A stretch of DNA of 64,000 nucleotides from CAIYYX01 sp035530135 (lineage in GTDB: Bacteria > Pseudomonadota > Gammaproteobacteria > Burkholderiales > Rhodocyclaceae): assembly GCA_035530135.1 (NCBI GenBank), contig DATKVJ010000155.1:1-64000 (forward strand), written 5' to 3'. The notes below the pieces were generated by a model, which was given only the letters and a program-made list of their open reading frames with translations, made no database searches and was not told the DNA's origin. The position numbers and the translations under genes were made by a program. Shown in pieces: positions 28,885 through 36,968 of the stretch; positions within the stretch are counted from its first letter, which is position 1; the number at the start of each line of letters is the position of its first letter.

Positions 28885-29172
28885 ATGGCGGCCTATCTCG
28901 TCGTCGACGCGACGGTCACCGACCCGCAGCAGTTTCAGAAGTACCGCGACCTGGCGCAGGTGGCGGTGGCGAAGTACGGCGGCCGCTATCTGGTGCGCGG
29001 CGGCAAGACCGAGGCGCTGGAAGGCGGATGGCGGCCGGAGCGGCTGGTGATCGTCGAGTTTCCCTCGACCGAGCAGGTCCGTCAGTTCTACGATTCACCC
29101 GAGTATCTGGCGGCGCGCGCCGCGCGTGCCCAGGCGGCCGACTTCGCCATGCTTCTCGTCGAAGGCGCCTGA
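28885..29172 (+). CDS. DUF1330 domain protein
   Basis: 95 residues, a dimeric alpha/beta-barrel (ferredoxin-like) domain. The signature AAYLVVDATVTDPQQFQKYR and the EYLAARAARA-like segment match DUF1330. It sits between kdsA and eno with one base to the kdsA stop, as in several related genomes. Molecular role unknown; related dimeric barrels bind or degrade small ligands. Confidence 0.88.
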   Translation: MAAYLVVDATVTDPQQFQKYRDLAQVAVAKYGGRYLVRGGKTEALEGGWRPERLVIVEFPSTEQVRQFYDSPEYLAARAARAQAADFAMLLVEGA

Positions 29173-29196
29173 TTCATATCTACCTAGGAAAATCCC

Positions 29197-30483
29197 ATGA
29201 GTGCAATCGTTGATGTCGTCGCCCGCGAGATTCTCGACTCGCGCGGCAATCCCACCGTCGAGGCCGACGTCCTGCTCGAATCCGGCGTCATGGGCCGCGC
29301 CGCGGTGCCCTCCGGCGCCTCGACCGGTTCGCGCGAGGCGATCGAGCTGCGCGACGACGATGCCGACCGCTATCTCGGCAAGGGCGTGCTCGCCGCGGTG
29401 GAGAACATCAATACCGAGATCTCCGAGGCGATCATCGGCCTCGACGCCGAGGATCAGGCCTTCATCGACAACACCCTGATCGAGCTGGACGGAACGGAGA
29501 ACAAGTCGCGCCTGGGCGCCAACGCCATCCTCGCGGTCTCGATGGCCATGGCCAAGGCTGCGGCGGAGGAGGCCGGACTGCCGCTCTACCGCTATTTCGG
29601 CGGCTCGGGTCCGATGCAGATGCCGGTGCCGATGATGAACGTGATCAACGGCGGCGCCCACGCCAACAACAATCTCGACATCCAGGAGTTCATGATCCTG
29701 CCGGTCGGGCCGAAGCGCTTCCGCGAGGCGCTGCGCTGCGGCGCCGAGGTGTTCCAGCACCTGAAGAAGCTGGTCGACAAGAAGGGTTATCCGACCACCG
29801 TCGGCGACGAGGGCGGCTTCGCTCCCAATGTCTCGGGCAACGACGAGGCGATCGAGCTGATCCTGAGAGCGATCGAGGCTGCCGGCTACACTCCCGGCCA
29901 GGACGTGGTGCTGGGCCTGGATTGCGCCGCCTCGGAATTCTACAGGGATGGCAAGTACCACCTCGCCTCGGAGAAGCTGGAATTGTCTTCCGCAGCGTTC
30001 ACCGATTATCTCGCCAGACTCGCCGACAAGTATCCGATCATCAGCATCGAGGACGGCATGGCCGAGAACGACTGGGCCGGCTGGAAGATCCTCACCGACA
30101 GGCTGGGGAAATCGGTGCAGATCGTCGGCGACGACCTGTTCGTGACCAACACCAAGATCCTCAAAGAGGGCATTGCCCAGGGTGTGGCCAACTCCATCCT
30201 GGTCAAGATCAACCAGATCGGCACGCTCACCGAGACCTTCGCCTGCGTCGAGCTGGCCAAGCGCTCGGGGTACACCTGCGTGATCTCCCACCGCTCGGGC
30301 GAGACCGAGGACTCCACCATCGCCGATATCGCCGTCGGCCTGAATGCGCTGCAGATCAAGACCGGTTCGCTCTCCCGTTCCGACCGCATCAGTAAGTACA
30401 ACCAGCTGCTGCGCATCGAGGAAGACCTGGGCGACACCGTCAGCTATCCCGGACGCGACGCCTTCTACAACCTGCGCAAGTAA
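29197..30483 (+). CDS. eno: Enolase
   Basis: 428 residues. Converts 2-phosphoglycerate to PEP; also an RNA degradosome partner of RNase E, whose gene lies at the end of this window. Motifs ILDSRGNPTVE, GASTG, the metal/catalytic GDEGGFAPN and LVKINQIGTLTET, and SHRSGETED are intact. Good AGGAA site before the ATG. Confidence 0.98.
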   Translation: MSAIVDVVAREILDSRGNPTVEADVLLESGVMGRAAVPSGASTGSREAIELRDDDADRYLGKGVLAAVENINTEISEAIIGLDAEDQAFIDNTLIELDGTENKSRLGANAILAVSMAMAKAAAEEAGLPLYRYFGGSGPMQMPVPMMNVINGGAHANNNLDIQEFMILPVGPKRFREALRCGAEVFQHLKKLVDKKGYPTTVGDEGGFAPNVSGNDEAIELILRAIEAAGYTPGQDVVLGLDCAASEFYRDGKYHLASEKLELSSAAFTDYLARLADKYPIISIEDGMAENDWAGWKILTDRLGKSVQIVGDDLFVTNTKILKEGIAQGVANSILVKINQIGTLTETFACVELAKRSGYTCVISHRSGETEDSTIADIAVGLNALQIKTGSLSRSDRISKYNQLLRIEEDLGDTVSYPGRDAFYNLRK

Positions 30484-30492
30484 ATCGCAGCC

Positions 30493-30771
30493 GTGCGCTG
30501 GCCCACCGCGGTGCTGGTTGCCCTGCTGCTGCTGCTGCAGTATTCGCTGTGGCTGGGCAAGGGCGGCTGGATCCGGGTCTGGGACATGGATCGCCAACTG
30601 CAGGCGCAGCGCGAGCTCAATCAGAAGCTGGAACAGCGGAACGCGGGCCTGGACGCAGAAGTGCGCGATCTGAAGACCGGCTACGGCGCGATCGAGGAGC
30701 GTGCCCGCTACGAGCTAGGCCTGATCAAGCCCGACGAGGTCTTCGTCGAGGTGCCGAAGAAACGGCACTGA
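30493..30771 (+). CDS. ftsB: Cell division protein FtsB
   Basis: 92 residues. One N-terminal transmembrane helix (about residues 5-22), then a leucine/charged coiled coil (about 28-70) and the conserved IEERARYELGLIKPDEVF end. Part of the FtsQLB complex at the septum. GTG start 9 bases after eno; no strong ribosome binding site is seen, so translation may be coupled to eno. The eno-ftsB order is standard in proteobacteria. Confidence 0.93.
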   Translation: MRWPTAVLVALLLLLQYSLWLGKGGWIRVWDMDRQLQAQRELNQKLEQRNAGLDAEVRDLKTGYGAIEERARYELGLIKPDEVFVEVPKKRH

Positions 30772-30798
30772 TCGCCACGGCCCGCAGGGCCTGGCGAT
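30771..30798 (+). terminator. Hairpin after ftsB
   Basis: Long stem beginning in the ftsB stop codon: arms ATCGCCA-C-GGCCC and GGGCC-TGGCGAT around a GCA loop (12 pairs, one bulged C). There is no T-tract, so termination may be Rho-assisted or the hairpin may protect the 3' end. Confidence 0.5.
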
Positions 30799-30804
30799 GG
30801 CCTC

Positions 30805-30842
30805 GTCATCGCGACTGCCGCGGCCTGCGGCCTCGCAGTGAC
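30805..30842. repeat. REP-like inverted repeat at the 3' end of the truncated gamma-CA gene
   Basis: Imperfect hairpin: GTC, ACTGC and GGCC on the left pair with GGCC, GCAGT and GAC on the right, around TGC. Read on the minus strand (GTCACTGCGAGGCCGCAGGCC) it looks like the GTCATTGCGAG-type interspersed elements found in many proteobacterial genomes. The stop codon of the pseudogene falls inside it. Copy number cannot be known here. Confidence 0.45.
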
Positions 30843-31132
30843 GGCGGCGGAGCAATCACCAGTTGCTCGCGGAAGGTTTTCGACCGCGCCACGTAGCCTT
30901 CCGCGTAGCCCGGCAAGGCAGCCACTTCCGCGTCGGTGTGCAGCACCGCGTTGTCCTGGACGTTGGAGCGGCTGCCGATGGTGATGAGATCGTTGTCGCC
31001 GCGGATCACCACGCCGAACCAGACGCTGGCTTCCGATTGCAGCACCACCTGGCCGATCACCGTGGCGTTATCGGCCACCCAGGCGTCGGGGGCACAATCG
31101 GGTCTTCTGTCGCCCAGAGCGTAGATCGTCAT
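30806..31132 (-). pseudogene. Internally deleted gamma-carbonic anhydrase family gene
   Basis: 108 residues against about 170-180 in the family (YrdA/PaaY type). The N-terminal 70 residues (VADNATVIGQV, SVWFGVVIRGDND, GSRSNVQDNAVLHTD) are normal left-handed beta-helix sequence. It then jumps to the C-terminal helix (AALPGYAEGYVARSKTFREQL). The missing part, about 85 residues, holds the metal-binding His pair (GHQ..LHG segment), so it cannot be catalytic. The deletion keeps the frame. The last residues (SLRGRRPRQSR) are encoded by a REP-like repeat. Confidence 0.75.
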
Positions 31133-31167
31133 GCGAGACTACTCCAAATCGGAAAAGGCGGATTCTC

Positions 31168-31806
31168 TCACGGCAGCCGCCCGCCGACCGCCCGCAGAAA
31201 CTCGCTTCTCAACTGCTCGGATTTTTCAAAGACGCCGGTGAATGCTTGCGTCACCACCCGTTCGTCGCCGCGCCGGTCCTCGCCCAACAGCAGGCAGAGC
31301 TGCTCGGCCTCGACGACGCAGGCGGCGCCCTGGGCCCGCCCGTGCTGCATCAGCGCTTCGGCGACGTCGCGGGTCATCCACTCCTGGTAGGTGAAGCGAT
31401 GGCCGATGGCGTCCACCATCCGCGCGATGCGGCCGAAGCCGTGCAGGTGGCCGCCGGGAACGTAAGCGACGTGCGCCAGGCCGCGAAAGGGCACCAGATG
31501 ATGCGGGCAGACCCCATGGACGGCGATGCCGCGCACCACGACCATATCGCTCCTGTGATCCGCGAAACCCTCGCCCAGGGCTGCGGCCGGATCCAGATCG
31601 TAGCCGCCCAAGAGGCGCTTCTGCCAGAGCTCCCGCACCCGTTCCGCGGTCCTGCCCATGTGCGCCATGTCCGGCGCGATGCCGCAGGCGCGCAACAGAT
31701 CGGTGACCGCCCGCTCGAAAGCCACGGGATCGAATCCGGCCTGTCGGGGAATGCCGATGCCGGCATGGGGCGCAGGGGCGCTAGCGTGGTCGGTACAATC
31801 GGACAT
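31168..31806 (-). CDS. folE: GTP cyclohydrolase I family protein, divergent
   Basis: 212 residues. FolE makes dihydroneopterin triphosphate from GTP for folate. The zinc ligands are kept: Cys and His in HGVCPHHLVPF and the second Cys in QLCLLLG. It differs from the E. coli type in having CPHH for CEHH, GFGRIARMVDAI for GLSKINRIV and YQEWMTRDVAEAL for QERLTQQI, so it is a divergent branch whose activity may differ. The ATG at 31806 follows a weak site; the longer frame to 31908 is less likely. A second, canonical folE may exist elsewhere. Confidence 0.85.
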   Translation of the reverse strand: MSDCTDHASAPAPHAGIGIPRQAGFDPVAFERAVTDLLRACGIAPDMAHMGRTAERVRELWQKRLLGGYDLDPAAALGEGFADHRSDMVVVRGIAVHGVCPHHLVPFRGLAHVAYVPGGHLHGFGRIARMVDAIGHRFTYQEWMTRDVAEALMQHGRAQGAACVVEAEQLCLLLGEDRRGDERVVTQAFTGVFEKSEQLRSEFLRAVGGRLP

Positions 31807-31920
31807 GACGAAGACCCGGGGATGCTGGAGGCGGAAATCATACACTCCGCTACGGCTCTGGGGTCGGGCGAGCATGCTGGGCGCGCCCGATCCAGCGGAT
31901 GCGGACAACCGGTGGAAATG

Positions 31921-31948
31921 AAAAGAGCCTCTCGCGAGGCTCTTTTTT
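31921..31948 (-). terminator. Rho-independent terminator of ppiC
   Basis: Perfect 11-base stem (AAAAGAGCCTC and GAGGCTCTTTT) around TCGC. On the minus strand, the direction of ppiC, the hairpin is followed by four T; on the plus strand by six T, so it would work in both directions. Confidence 0.85.
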
Positions 31949-31970
31949 CAACTGGCCTTGCCGCGACGAA

Positions 31971-32768
31971 TCACTCGACCTTGGCCTTGCTGCGCATGTC
32001 GAGCAGGTGCTTCTCCACCATCTGCTGTTGCAGGCGCTGCACCAGCTTCGGCTTGGCGTCCTCGAGCGAGGGCAGCTTCAGCTCGCGGGTGTCGTCGAGC
32101 ATGATGACGTGATAGCCGAAGTCGGTCTTGACCGGGGTTTCGGTGAATTTGCCTTTCTGCAGCTTGACCAGAGCATCGGCGAAGGGCTTCACGTAGCTCG
32201 ACGGTGTCGCCCAGCCGAGGTCGCCGCCGCGCTCCTTGGAGCCCGGATCCTTGGACAGCTTGGCGAGGTCAGCGAACTTCTCGCCCTTGTTGAGCTTGGC
32301 GATGATGTCTTTGGCCTCAGCCTCGGTCCCGACCAGGATGTGGCGCGCCTTGTATTCCTTGTCGCCGAGTTGGGCCTTGATCGTGTCGTATTCCTTCTTG
32401 ATCGCATCCTCGCTGATCGGATGGTTCTTCACGTAGTCCTGCATGTAGGCGTTGATCAGCACGCTTTGCCGCGCCAGCTCCATCTCCCCCTGGATCAGGG
32501 GTTTCTTGTCGAAGCCCTTCTTCACGGCTTCCTGGGCGAGGATCTCGCGGCGGATCAGTTCCTCGCGCACCGCCTTGCGCAGTTCCGGGGTATCGGCTCG
32601 TCCTTGCGCGGCCTGGGCGGCGACCAGGGCGTCAGAGCGATTCTTGGGGATGGCCTTGCCATTTACCGTGGCAATGGCCTTGCTGCTATCCTCCTTGGCG
32701 AGCGCCGGAGCAATGGCCAGGATGGCGGCGAGCGCAACGAGGGAGGAACGGATCAGAAAGCGGTTCAT
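31971..32768 (-). CDS. Periplasmic peptidyl-prolyl cis-trans isomerase, parvulin type
   Basis: 265 residues with a Sec signal peptide (MNRFLIRSSLVALAAILAIA, cleavage after ALA), an N-terminal SurA-like helical region and one parvulin domain (YKARHILVGTEAEAKDII, GGDLGWATPSSYV, TDFGYHVIMLDD). Assists outer-membrane or periplasmic protein folding. The ATG at 32768 is chosen because it opens the signal peptide. In related genomes ppiC usually follows bolA; here three to four genes are inserted between them. Confidence 0.94.
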   Translation of the reverse strand: MNRFLIRSSLVALAAILAIAPALAKEDSSKAIATVNGKAIPKNRSDALVAAQAAQGRADTPELRKAVREELIRREILAQEAVKKGFDKKPLIQGEMELARQSVLINAYMQDYVKNHPISEDAIKKEYDTIKAQLGDKEYKARHILVGTEAEAKDIIAKLNKGEKFADLAKLSKDPGSKERGGDLGWATPSSYVKPFADALVKLQKGKFTETPVKTDFGYHVIMLDDTRELKLPSLEDAKPKLVQRLQQQMVEKHLLDMRSKAKVE

Positions 32769-32883
32769 CAGTCTTTCCTTGCAGGTTATGTCGGGTGGGG
32801 TGGGCAGCCATGCGCATGACATGGAAATCCGGTCTCATCAGCGCCACGCGCATCATACACCAAGCAGCGCGGGGAGGGTGCCG

Positions 32884-33795
32884 CTAGCCGGTGACGTAGG
32901 CGACGAACCAAGGGCTGTCTGGCTTGTTGTGCCCGAGGCGGATCCTGCCCTCGCCGCTGAGAATGCACTCCTCGCGCCGCAGGCTGATCGTCGTCTTGGT
33001 CGCCGTATCGAGGCGGGGCGTCACATAAGTGCCGTTCGAACTCTGGTCGATCAAGATGAACTTGTCGCCGCGCATCTCGATGACGGCGTGGGTTCTGGAA
33101 GCCAGCGGGTCGCTGACGACGAGGTCGCTGGCCGGATCCCTGCCGATGGCGATGCGCGGTCTCAGGCGGCTGACCTCCAGGCTGTTGCCGCGGCTGCTCA
33201 GGGTCAGCGCCGGCACATCCGCCGTCCTGGCGAGGCTCGACGGCATCCCTTCGAGCACCGTGAGCTCGTCGATGCCCGCGTCGGGATCGGGGTTCGTCCA
33301 GAGGATTTCCCGCAGTTCGACCGGTGCCTCCCTGCCTCTCAGGGGGATGGTGGCGAGCCTGCGAAAGTTCGGCAAGGTCCGCGAGCCCGCGGCCTTGATG
33401 GTCTCCGCCGTGGTCAGGATCTGCTCTGGCTTGGCCAGCGAGGTGATCCGGGCGGCGATGTTGACGGCGTCGCCGAAGGCGTCGCCGCCTTCCACGATGA
33501 CCGCCCCGGAATGGATGCCGATATGCAGCGAGACCGGGAGCAGCGACGGCCTATTGCCGCGTTCGTGCATCGCCTGCTGCATGTCGCAGGCAGCCCACAG
33601 CGCATCTCCCGGATCGGAGAACAGCGCCATGACTTCGTCGCCGAGGGTCTTGATCACCCGTCCGGACTTGTTCGCGACGATCCGGGACATCTCATGGAGG
33701 GCGCGATCTATCATCCGTTGCGCCGCGACGTCGCCTTGCACCTCGTACATCCGGGTGCTGCCGCTGACGTCGGAGAAGAGGATACTGGCGCTCAT
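32884..33795 (-). CDS. Class III adenylate/guanylate cyclase with C-terminal FHA domain
   Basis: 303 residues. The catalytic domain (about 1-150) has the metal-binding Asp in ILFSDVSGST and the segment GRVIKTLGDEVMALF, and HIGIHSGAVIVEGGDAFGDAVN. The C-terminal FHA domain (about 215-295) has GRDPASDLVVSDPLASRTHAVIE and DQSSNGTYV, the phosphothreonine-binding signature. It should make a cyclic nucleotide under control of a phosphoprotein partner. No Ser/Thr kinase gene is in the window. A one-helix membrane protein gene lies 27 bases upstream in the same direction. Confidence 0.92.
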   Translation of the reverse strand: MSASILFSDVSGSTRMYEVQGDVAAQRMIDRALHEMSRIVANKSGRVIKTLGDEVMALFSDPGDALWAACDMQQAMHERGNRPSLLPVSLHIGIHSGAVIVEGGDAFGDAVNIAARITSLAKPEQILTTAETIKAAGSRTLPNFRRLATIPLRGREAPVELREILWTNPDPDAGIDELTVLEGMPSSLARTADVPALTLSSRGNSLEVSRLRPRIAIGRDPASDLVVSDPLASRTHAVIEMRGDKFILIDQSSNGTYVTPRLDTATKTTISLRREECILSGEGRIRLGHNKPDSPWFVAYVTG

Positions 33796-33822
33796 GCCGG
33801 GTGGTCGCGCTGACGCCTGGTG

Positions 33823-34020
33823 CTATTTCTTCTTGAGCATCGCGTCGACTTCCTCGCGACTGATCACCATGGTTTTGTCGGCGGGCGTCTCCAAGTAGTT
33901 TCTCGGTACCCTTGCCTTGGATTTCGTCGCCGCCCGCTCGCGCCTGAAGATGATCAGCAGTACGACGGATATCACCACCGCCAGCAGGACCGCCGAGGCG
34001 ATAAGAATCGAATCGATCAT
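33823..34020 (-). CDS. Small single-pass membrane protein, unknown function
   Basis: 65 residues: one transmembrane helix (residues 3-25), then an arginine-rich stretch (FRRERAATKSKAR) that places the tail in the cytoplasm, and a charged C-terminus ending MLKKK. It lies 27 bases upstream of the cyclase-FHA gene on the same strand, so it may anchor or regulate the cyclase. No family recognised. ATG with an A/T-rich upstream sequence. Confidence 0.65.
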   Translation of the reverse strand: MIDSILIASAVLLAVVISVVLLIIFRRERAATKSKARVPRNYLETPADKTMVISREEVDAMLKKK

Positions 34021-34114
34021 GATGTCACCCAGAATAGTCGGCCGGAGCGCTACAGGAACTACCCGGGCATCATACCGCGCCCGCCGGCTGTTTCCTATTG
34101 CCCTGAGGGTGCCA

Positions 34115-35713
34115 TCAGGAACCGGCGCGGAGCAGGTCGGCGGCCCGCTCGGCGATCATGATCGTCGGCGCGTTGGTGTTGCCGCCGATCAAGGTCGGCA
34201 TCACCGAGGCGTCCACCACGCGCAGGCCCGTCACGCCGCGGACGCGCAACTGAGGGTCGAGCACCGCGCCGGCGTCCTCGCCCATGCGGCAGGTGCCGAC
34301 CGGGTGGTAGATGGTGTCGGCGCGCTCACGCAGCAGCTCCTCGATGCCGGCGCGGTCGTCGATTGCCGGCTCGGGCCGCAGCGGCCGCCCGCGATGGGGC
34401 GCGAAGGCGGGCGCCTGCAGCAGCCTCTGGCTGGCCTGGTAGGCGCGCACCAGGGTGTCCATGTCCTCGGCGGCTGCCAGATAACAGGGGTCGATCAGCG
34501 GCGCGTCAGTCGCGTGCGGCGAGCGCAGCCCGACCCGACCGCGCGAGCGGGGCCGCAGTTGGCAGGCGTGCAGGCTGAAGCCGTGGCCGAGGTGCTGCTT
34601 GCGGCCGTGGTCGTCGACCATCGCGATGACGAAATGCCATTGCACGTCGGGTCGATCGGCGTCGTCGCGGGTGCGAATGAAGCCGCCGGACTCGGCGTAG
34701 TTGGTGCTCAGCATGCCGGTGCGCAGAGTGCGGTACTGGTGCCATTGGCGGCGCAGGTTCCAAAGCGCGGTCAGGCTGAGACCGAACAGCTTGGGGTCGA
34801 AGTGGCGGTGCGAGAGCGTGCAGTCGAGGTGGTCTTGCAGGTTCTGCCCGACCCCCGGCAAATCCGCCTGCACCGCGATGCCCTGTGCCTGGAGTTCGGT
34901 CCCCGGACCGATGCCCGAGAGCATCAGCAACTGCGGACTCTGCAGGGCGCCGCAGCTGATGATCAACTCGGCGCGGCAGCGCAGGGTGCGGGTCCGGCCT
35001 CGCTGCGCTATGACCACGCCGGCGGCCCGCCCGTTCTCGATCAGCGCGCGTTGCGCCTGGGCTTCGCGCACCAGGTGCAGATTGCCCCGGCGCAGGGCCG
35101 GCTCCAGGTAGGCTCGGGCGGCGTTGCAGCGCTCGCCGTCGATCTGGGTCACCTGGAACAGGCCCACGCCCTCCTGTTCGGCGCCGTTGAAATCCGGATT
35201 CAGTCGGTGGCCGCATTGCATGGCGGCGTCGAGGAAGACCTGGTTGAAGGGGCTGGGCGAACGCGGCTTGCAGACCTTGAGCGGGCCGTCGGTGCCGTGC
35301 CACTCGTCGTGCCAGTCGGCATTGCCCTCGGAACGCCGGAAGTACGGCAGGACCTCCGCCCAGGACCAGCCCGGACAGCCGGCTTCTCGCCACTGGTCAT
35401 AGTCCTGCGGGTGGCCACGGGTGTAGATCATCGCGTTGATCGAGGAACTGCCGCCCACCACCTTGCCGCGCGGCTGGTAGCTGCAGCGCCCGTTCAATCC
35501 CGCTTGCGGCACGGTCTCGAAGGCCCAGTTCATGCGCCGCCTCGGCACGGTGCCGATCATCCCCGCCGGCGTCGTGACCCAGGCCGACTGGTCGCTGACA
35601 CCCGCCTCGATCAGCGCGACGCGCACCGAGGGATCTTCGGAGAGCCGCGCGGCCATGACGCAGCCGGCCGAACCGGCGCCGACGATCACGTAGTCGTATT
35701 CGCTGTTTTCCAT
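34115..35713 (-). CDS. GMC-family FAD oxidoreductase (alcohol/choline dehydrogenase type)
   Basis: 532 residues. N-terminal FAD site YVIVGAGSAGCVMAARL, GMC signature 1 (RGKVVGGSSSINAMIYTRG), signature 2 region (GALQSPQLLMLSGIG) and C-terminal catalytic His in YHPVGTCRMGEDAGAVLDP plus the GLRVVDASVMPTL stretch. Oxidises an alcohol; the substrate (choline, aliphatic or polyethylene-glycol-like) is not certain. ATG at 35713 follows GGGAGGCAAC; the longer frame to 36079 is antisense shadow. Confidence 0.93.
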   Translation of the reverse strand: MENSEYDYVIVGAGSAGCVMAARLSEDPSVRVALIEAGVSDQSAWVTTPAGMIGTVPRRRMNWAFETVPQAGLNGRCSYQPRGKVVGGSSSINAMIYTRGHPQDYDQWREAGCPGWSWAEVLPYFRRSEGNADWHDEWHGTDGPLKVCKPRSPSPFNQVFLDAAMQCGHRLNPDFNGAEQEGVGLFQVTQIDGERCNAARAYLEPALRRGNLHLVREAQAQRALIENGRAAGVVIAQRGRTRTLRCRAELIISCGALQSPQLLMLSGIGPGTELQAQGIAVQADLPGVGQNLQDHLDCTLSHRHFDPKLFGLSLTALWNLRRQWHQYRTLRTGMLSTNYAESGGFIRTRDDADRPDVQWHFVIAMVDDHGRKQHLGHGFSLHACQLRPRSRGRVGLRSPHATDAPLIDPCYLAAAEDMDTLVRAYQASQRLLQAPAFAPHRGRPLRPEPAIDDRAGIEELLRERADTIYHPVGTCRMGEDAGAVLDPQLRVRGVTGLRVVDASVMPTLIGGNTNAPTIMIAERAADLLRAGS

Positions 35714-35772
35714 TGTTGCCTCCCTGCCAGCGGGGGACCCATACCGGGCGGATGGCGCGTCGAGGATTCGCC

Positions 35773-36036
35773 TCAGCCTTCCTCGGGCGTCCGGGCGACG
35801 ATGCTGAGCGCGTGGATCTCCCGTTTCATCATGGCGCCGAGGGCGTCGTATACCAGGCGATGACGGGCGAGGGTGGGCAAGCCGGCGAACAGCGGCGAGA
35901 CGATGCTGATGCGGTAGTGGCCGCCACCGCTGGCAGCGCCGGCGTGGCCGGCGTGCTTGGCGCTGTCGTCTGCGATGTCGAGCTGCTGCGGCGCCAGGAC
36001 GGCGAGCCGTTCGCGCATCGCGGCGATGACCGTCAC
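35773..36036 (-). CDS. BolA family protein
   Basis: 87 residues; the class II KH-like BolA fold with the core GGGHYRISIVSPLFAGLPTLARHRLVYDA split over the middle, including the conserved His/Cys region at the HAGHAG segment. BolA proteins work with monothiol glutaredoxins in Fe-S/iron regulation or cell shape control. Coupled to the upstream yciI-like gene by a 4-base overlap. In related genomes this gene stands between yciB and ppiC. Confidence 0.9.
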   Translation of the reverse strand: MTVIAAMRERLAVLAPQQLDIADDSAKHAGHAGAASGGGHYRISIVSPLFAGLPTLARHRLVYDALGAMMKREIHALSIVARTPEEG

Positions 36037-36338
36037 TGCGGATAGACCTGCTTGAAGGGCCGCACCCAGGTGCGGGCATACACGCCTTCGGTGACGTAGG
36101 GATCCGCCGCCAGCCAGTCCTGCGCCGCCGCGAGCGAGGCGAATTCGGCGATGATCAGGCTGCCGAAGAAGCCGGCCGGACCGGGGTCCTGCGCGTCGAT
36201 CGCCGGCATCGGCCCGGCCAGCACCAGGCGTCCCTCGGACTGCAGCTGCTCGAGCCGGGCGCGGTGCGCGGCGCGCACCGTCAGGCGTTGCTCCATTGCC
36301 CCGGGCGCGTCCTCGCCGAACAGGACGTAGCGCGTCAC
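36033..36338 (-). CDS. YciI family protein
   Basis: 101 residues; alpha+beta barrel of the YCII superfamily. Signature TRYVLFGEDAPGAMEQRL, RLVLAGPMPA and GSLIIAEFASLAAAQDWLA ... PYVTEGVYARTWVRPF. The start is GTG at 36338, preceded by GAGGAG and overlapping the yciB stop (GTGA); a longer in-frame reading upstream is antisense to yciB. Function unknown; often linked with yciB and bolA in betaproteobacteria. Confidence 0.88.
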   Translation of the reverse strand: MTRYVLFGEDAPGAMEQRLTVRAAHRARLEQLQSEGRLVLAGPMPAIDAQDPGPAGFFGSLIIAEFASLAAAQDWLAADPYVTEGVYARTWVRPFKQVYPQ

Positions 36339-36961
36339 GGCTTCTCCTCGAGGTATCTCGACAGGAACATGCCCTGGATCACGACGAAAGCCAGCATCAG
36401 CCCCATGCTGCCGAACAGCTTGAAATTGACCCAGACCTCGGTGGACAGGTGGAAGGCGAAGGCTATCAGCAGGTTGAGTACGCCCATCAGCGCGAAGAAG
36501 CCGGCCCAGGCCAGATTGAGCCGGCGCCAGACCGGCTCGGGCAACTGCATCTGGGCTTCGAGCATGTTGCGGATCAGGTTCTTGTTCATCAGGCGCTCGG
36601 AGACCAGCAGCACCGCCGCGAACGCCCAGTAGAGCACCGTCGGCTTCCACTTGATGAAGACCTCGTCGTGGAGGATCAGGGTCAAGCCGCCGAAAAACAC
36701 CACCAGGACGAGGCTCAGCCAGAGCATCTTGTCGACCCGCCCGTGGCGCAGCCGGACCCAACCGATCTGCAGGGCGGTGGCGAGAATGACCACCAGCGTG
36801 GCGACCATGATCGGTCCTTGTTTGACCGCGATCCCGGTGCCCAGGCCGACCACGCCGAGTACTTGGCTGATCAGACCGGCGGCGCCCTGGGCGTGGGCTT
36901 CCGAAATCTTGAAGGCGGCGAAGAAGAGCGCGACGGGCAACAGGTCGAAGAGGAATTTCAT
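36335..36961 (-). CDS. yciB: Septation protein A / intracellular septation protein (YciB family)
   Basis: 208 residues with five to six predicted membrane helices; opens MKFLFDLLPVALFFAAFK, the hallmark of the YciB/IspZ family. It affects septation and the cell envelope. Only 7 bases after msrB and 4-base overlap with the YciI gene place it in an msrB-yciB-yciI-bolA unit. Confidence 0.95.
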   Translation of the reverse strand: MKFLFDLLPVALFFAAFKISEAHAQGAAGLISQVLGVVGLGTGIAVKQGPIMVATLVVILATALQIGWVRLRHGRVDKMLWLSLVLVVFFGGLTLILHDEVFIKWKPTVLYWAFAAVLLVSERLMNKNLIRNMLEAQMQLPEPVWRRLNLAWAGFFALMGVLNLLIAFAFHLSTEVWVNFKLFGSMGLMLAFVVIQGMFLSRYLEEKP

Positions 36962-36968
36962 GATCGGA

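Noticed and set aside
33917..35863. 648-residue plus-strand ORF
   Set aside because: Antisense to the GMC oxidoreductase gene; low-complexity composition.
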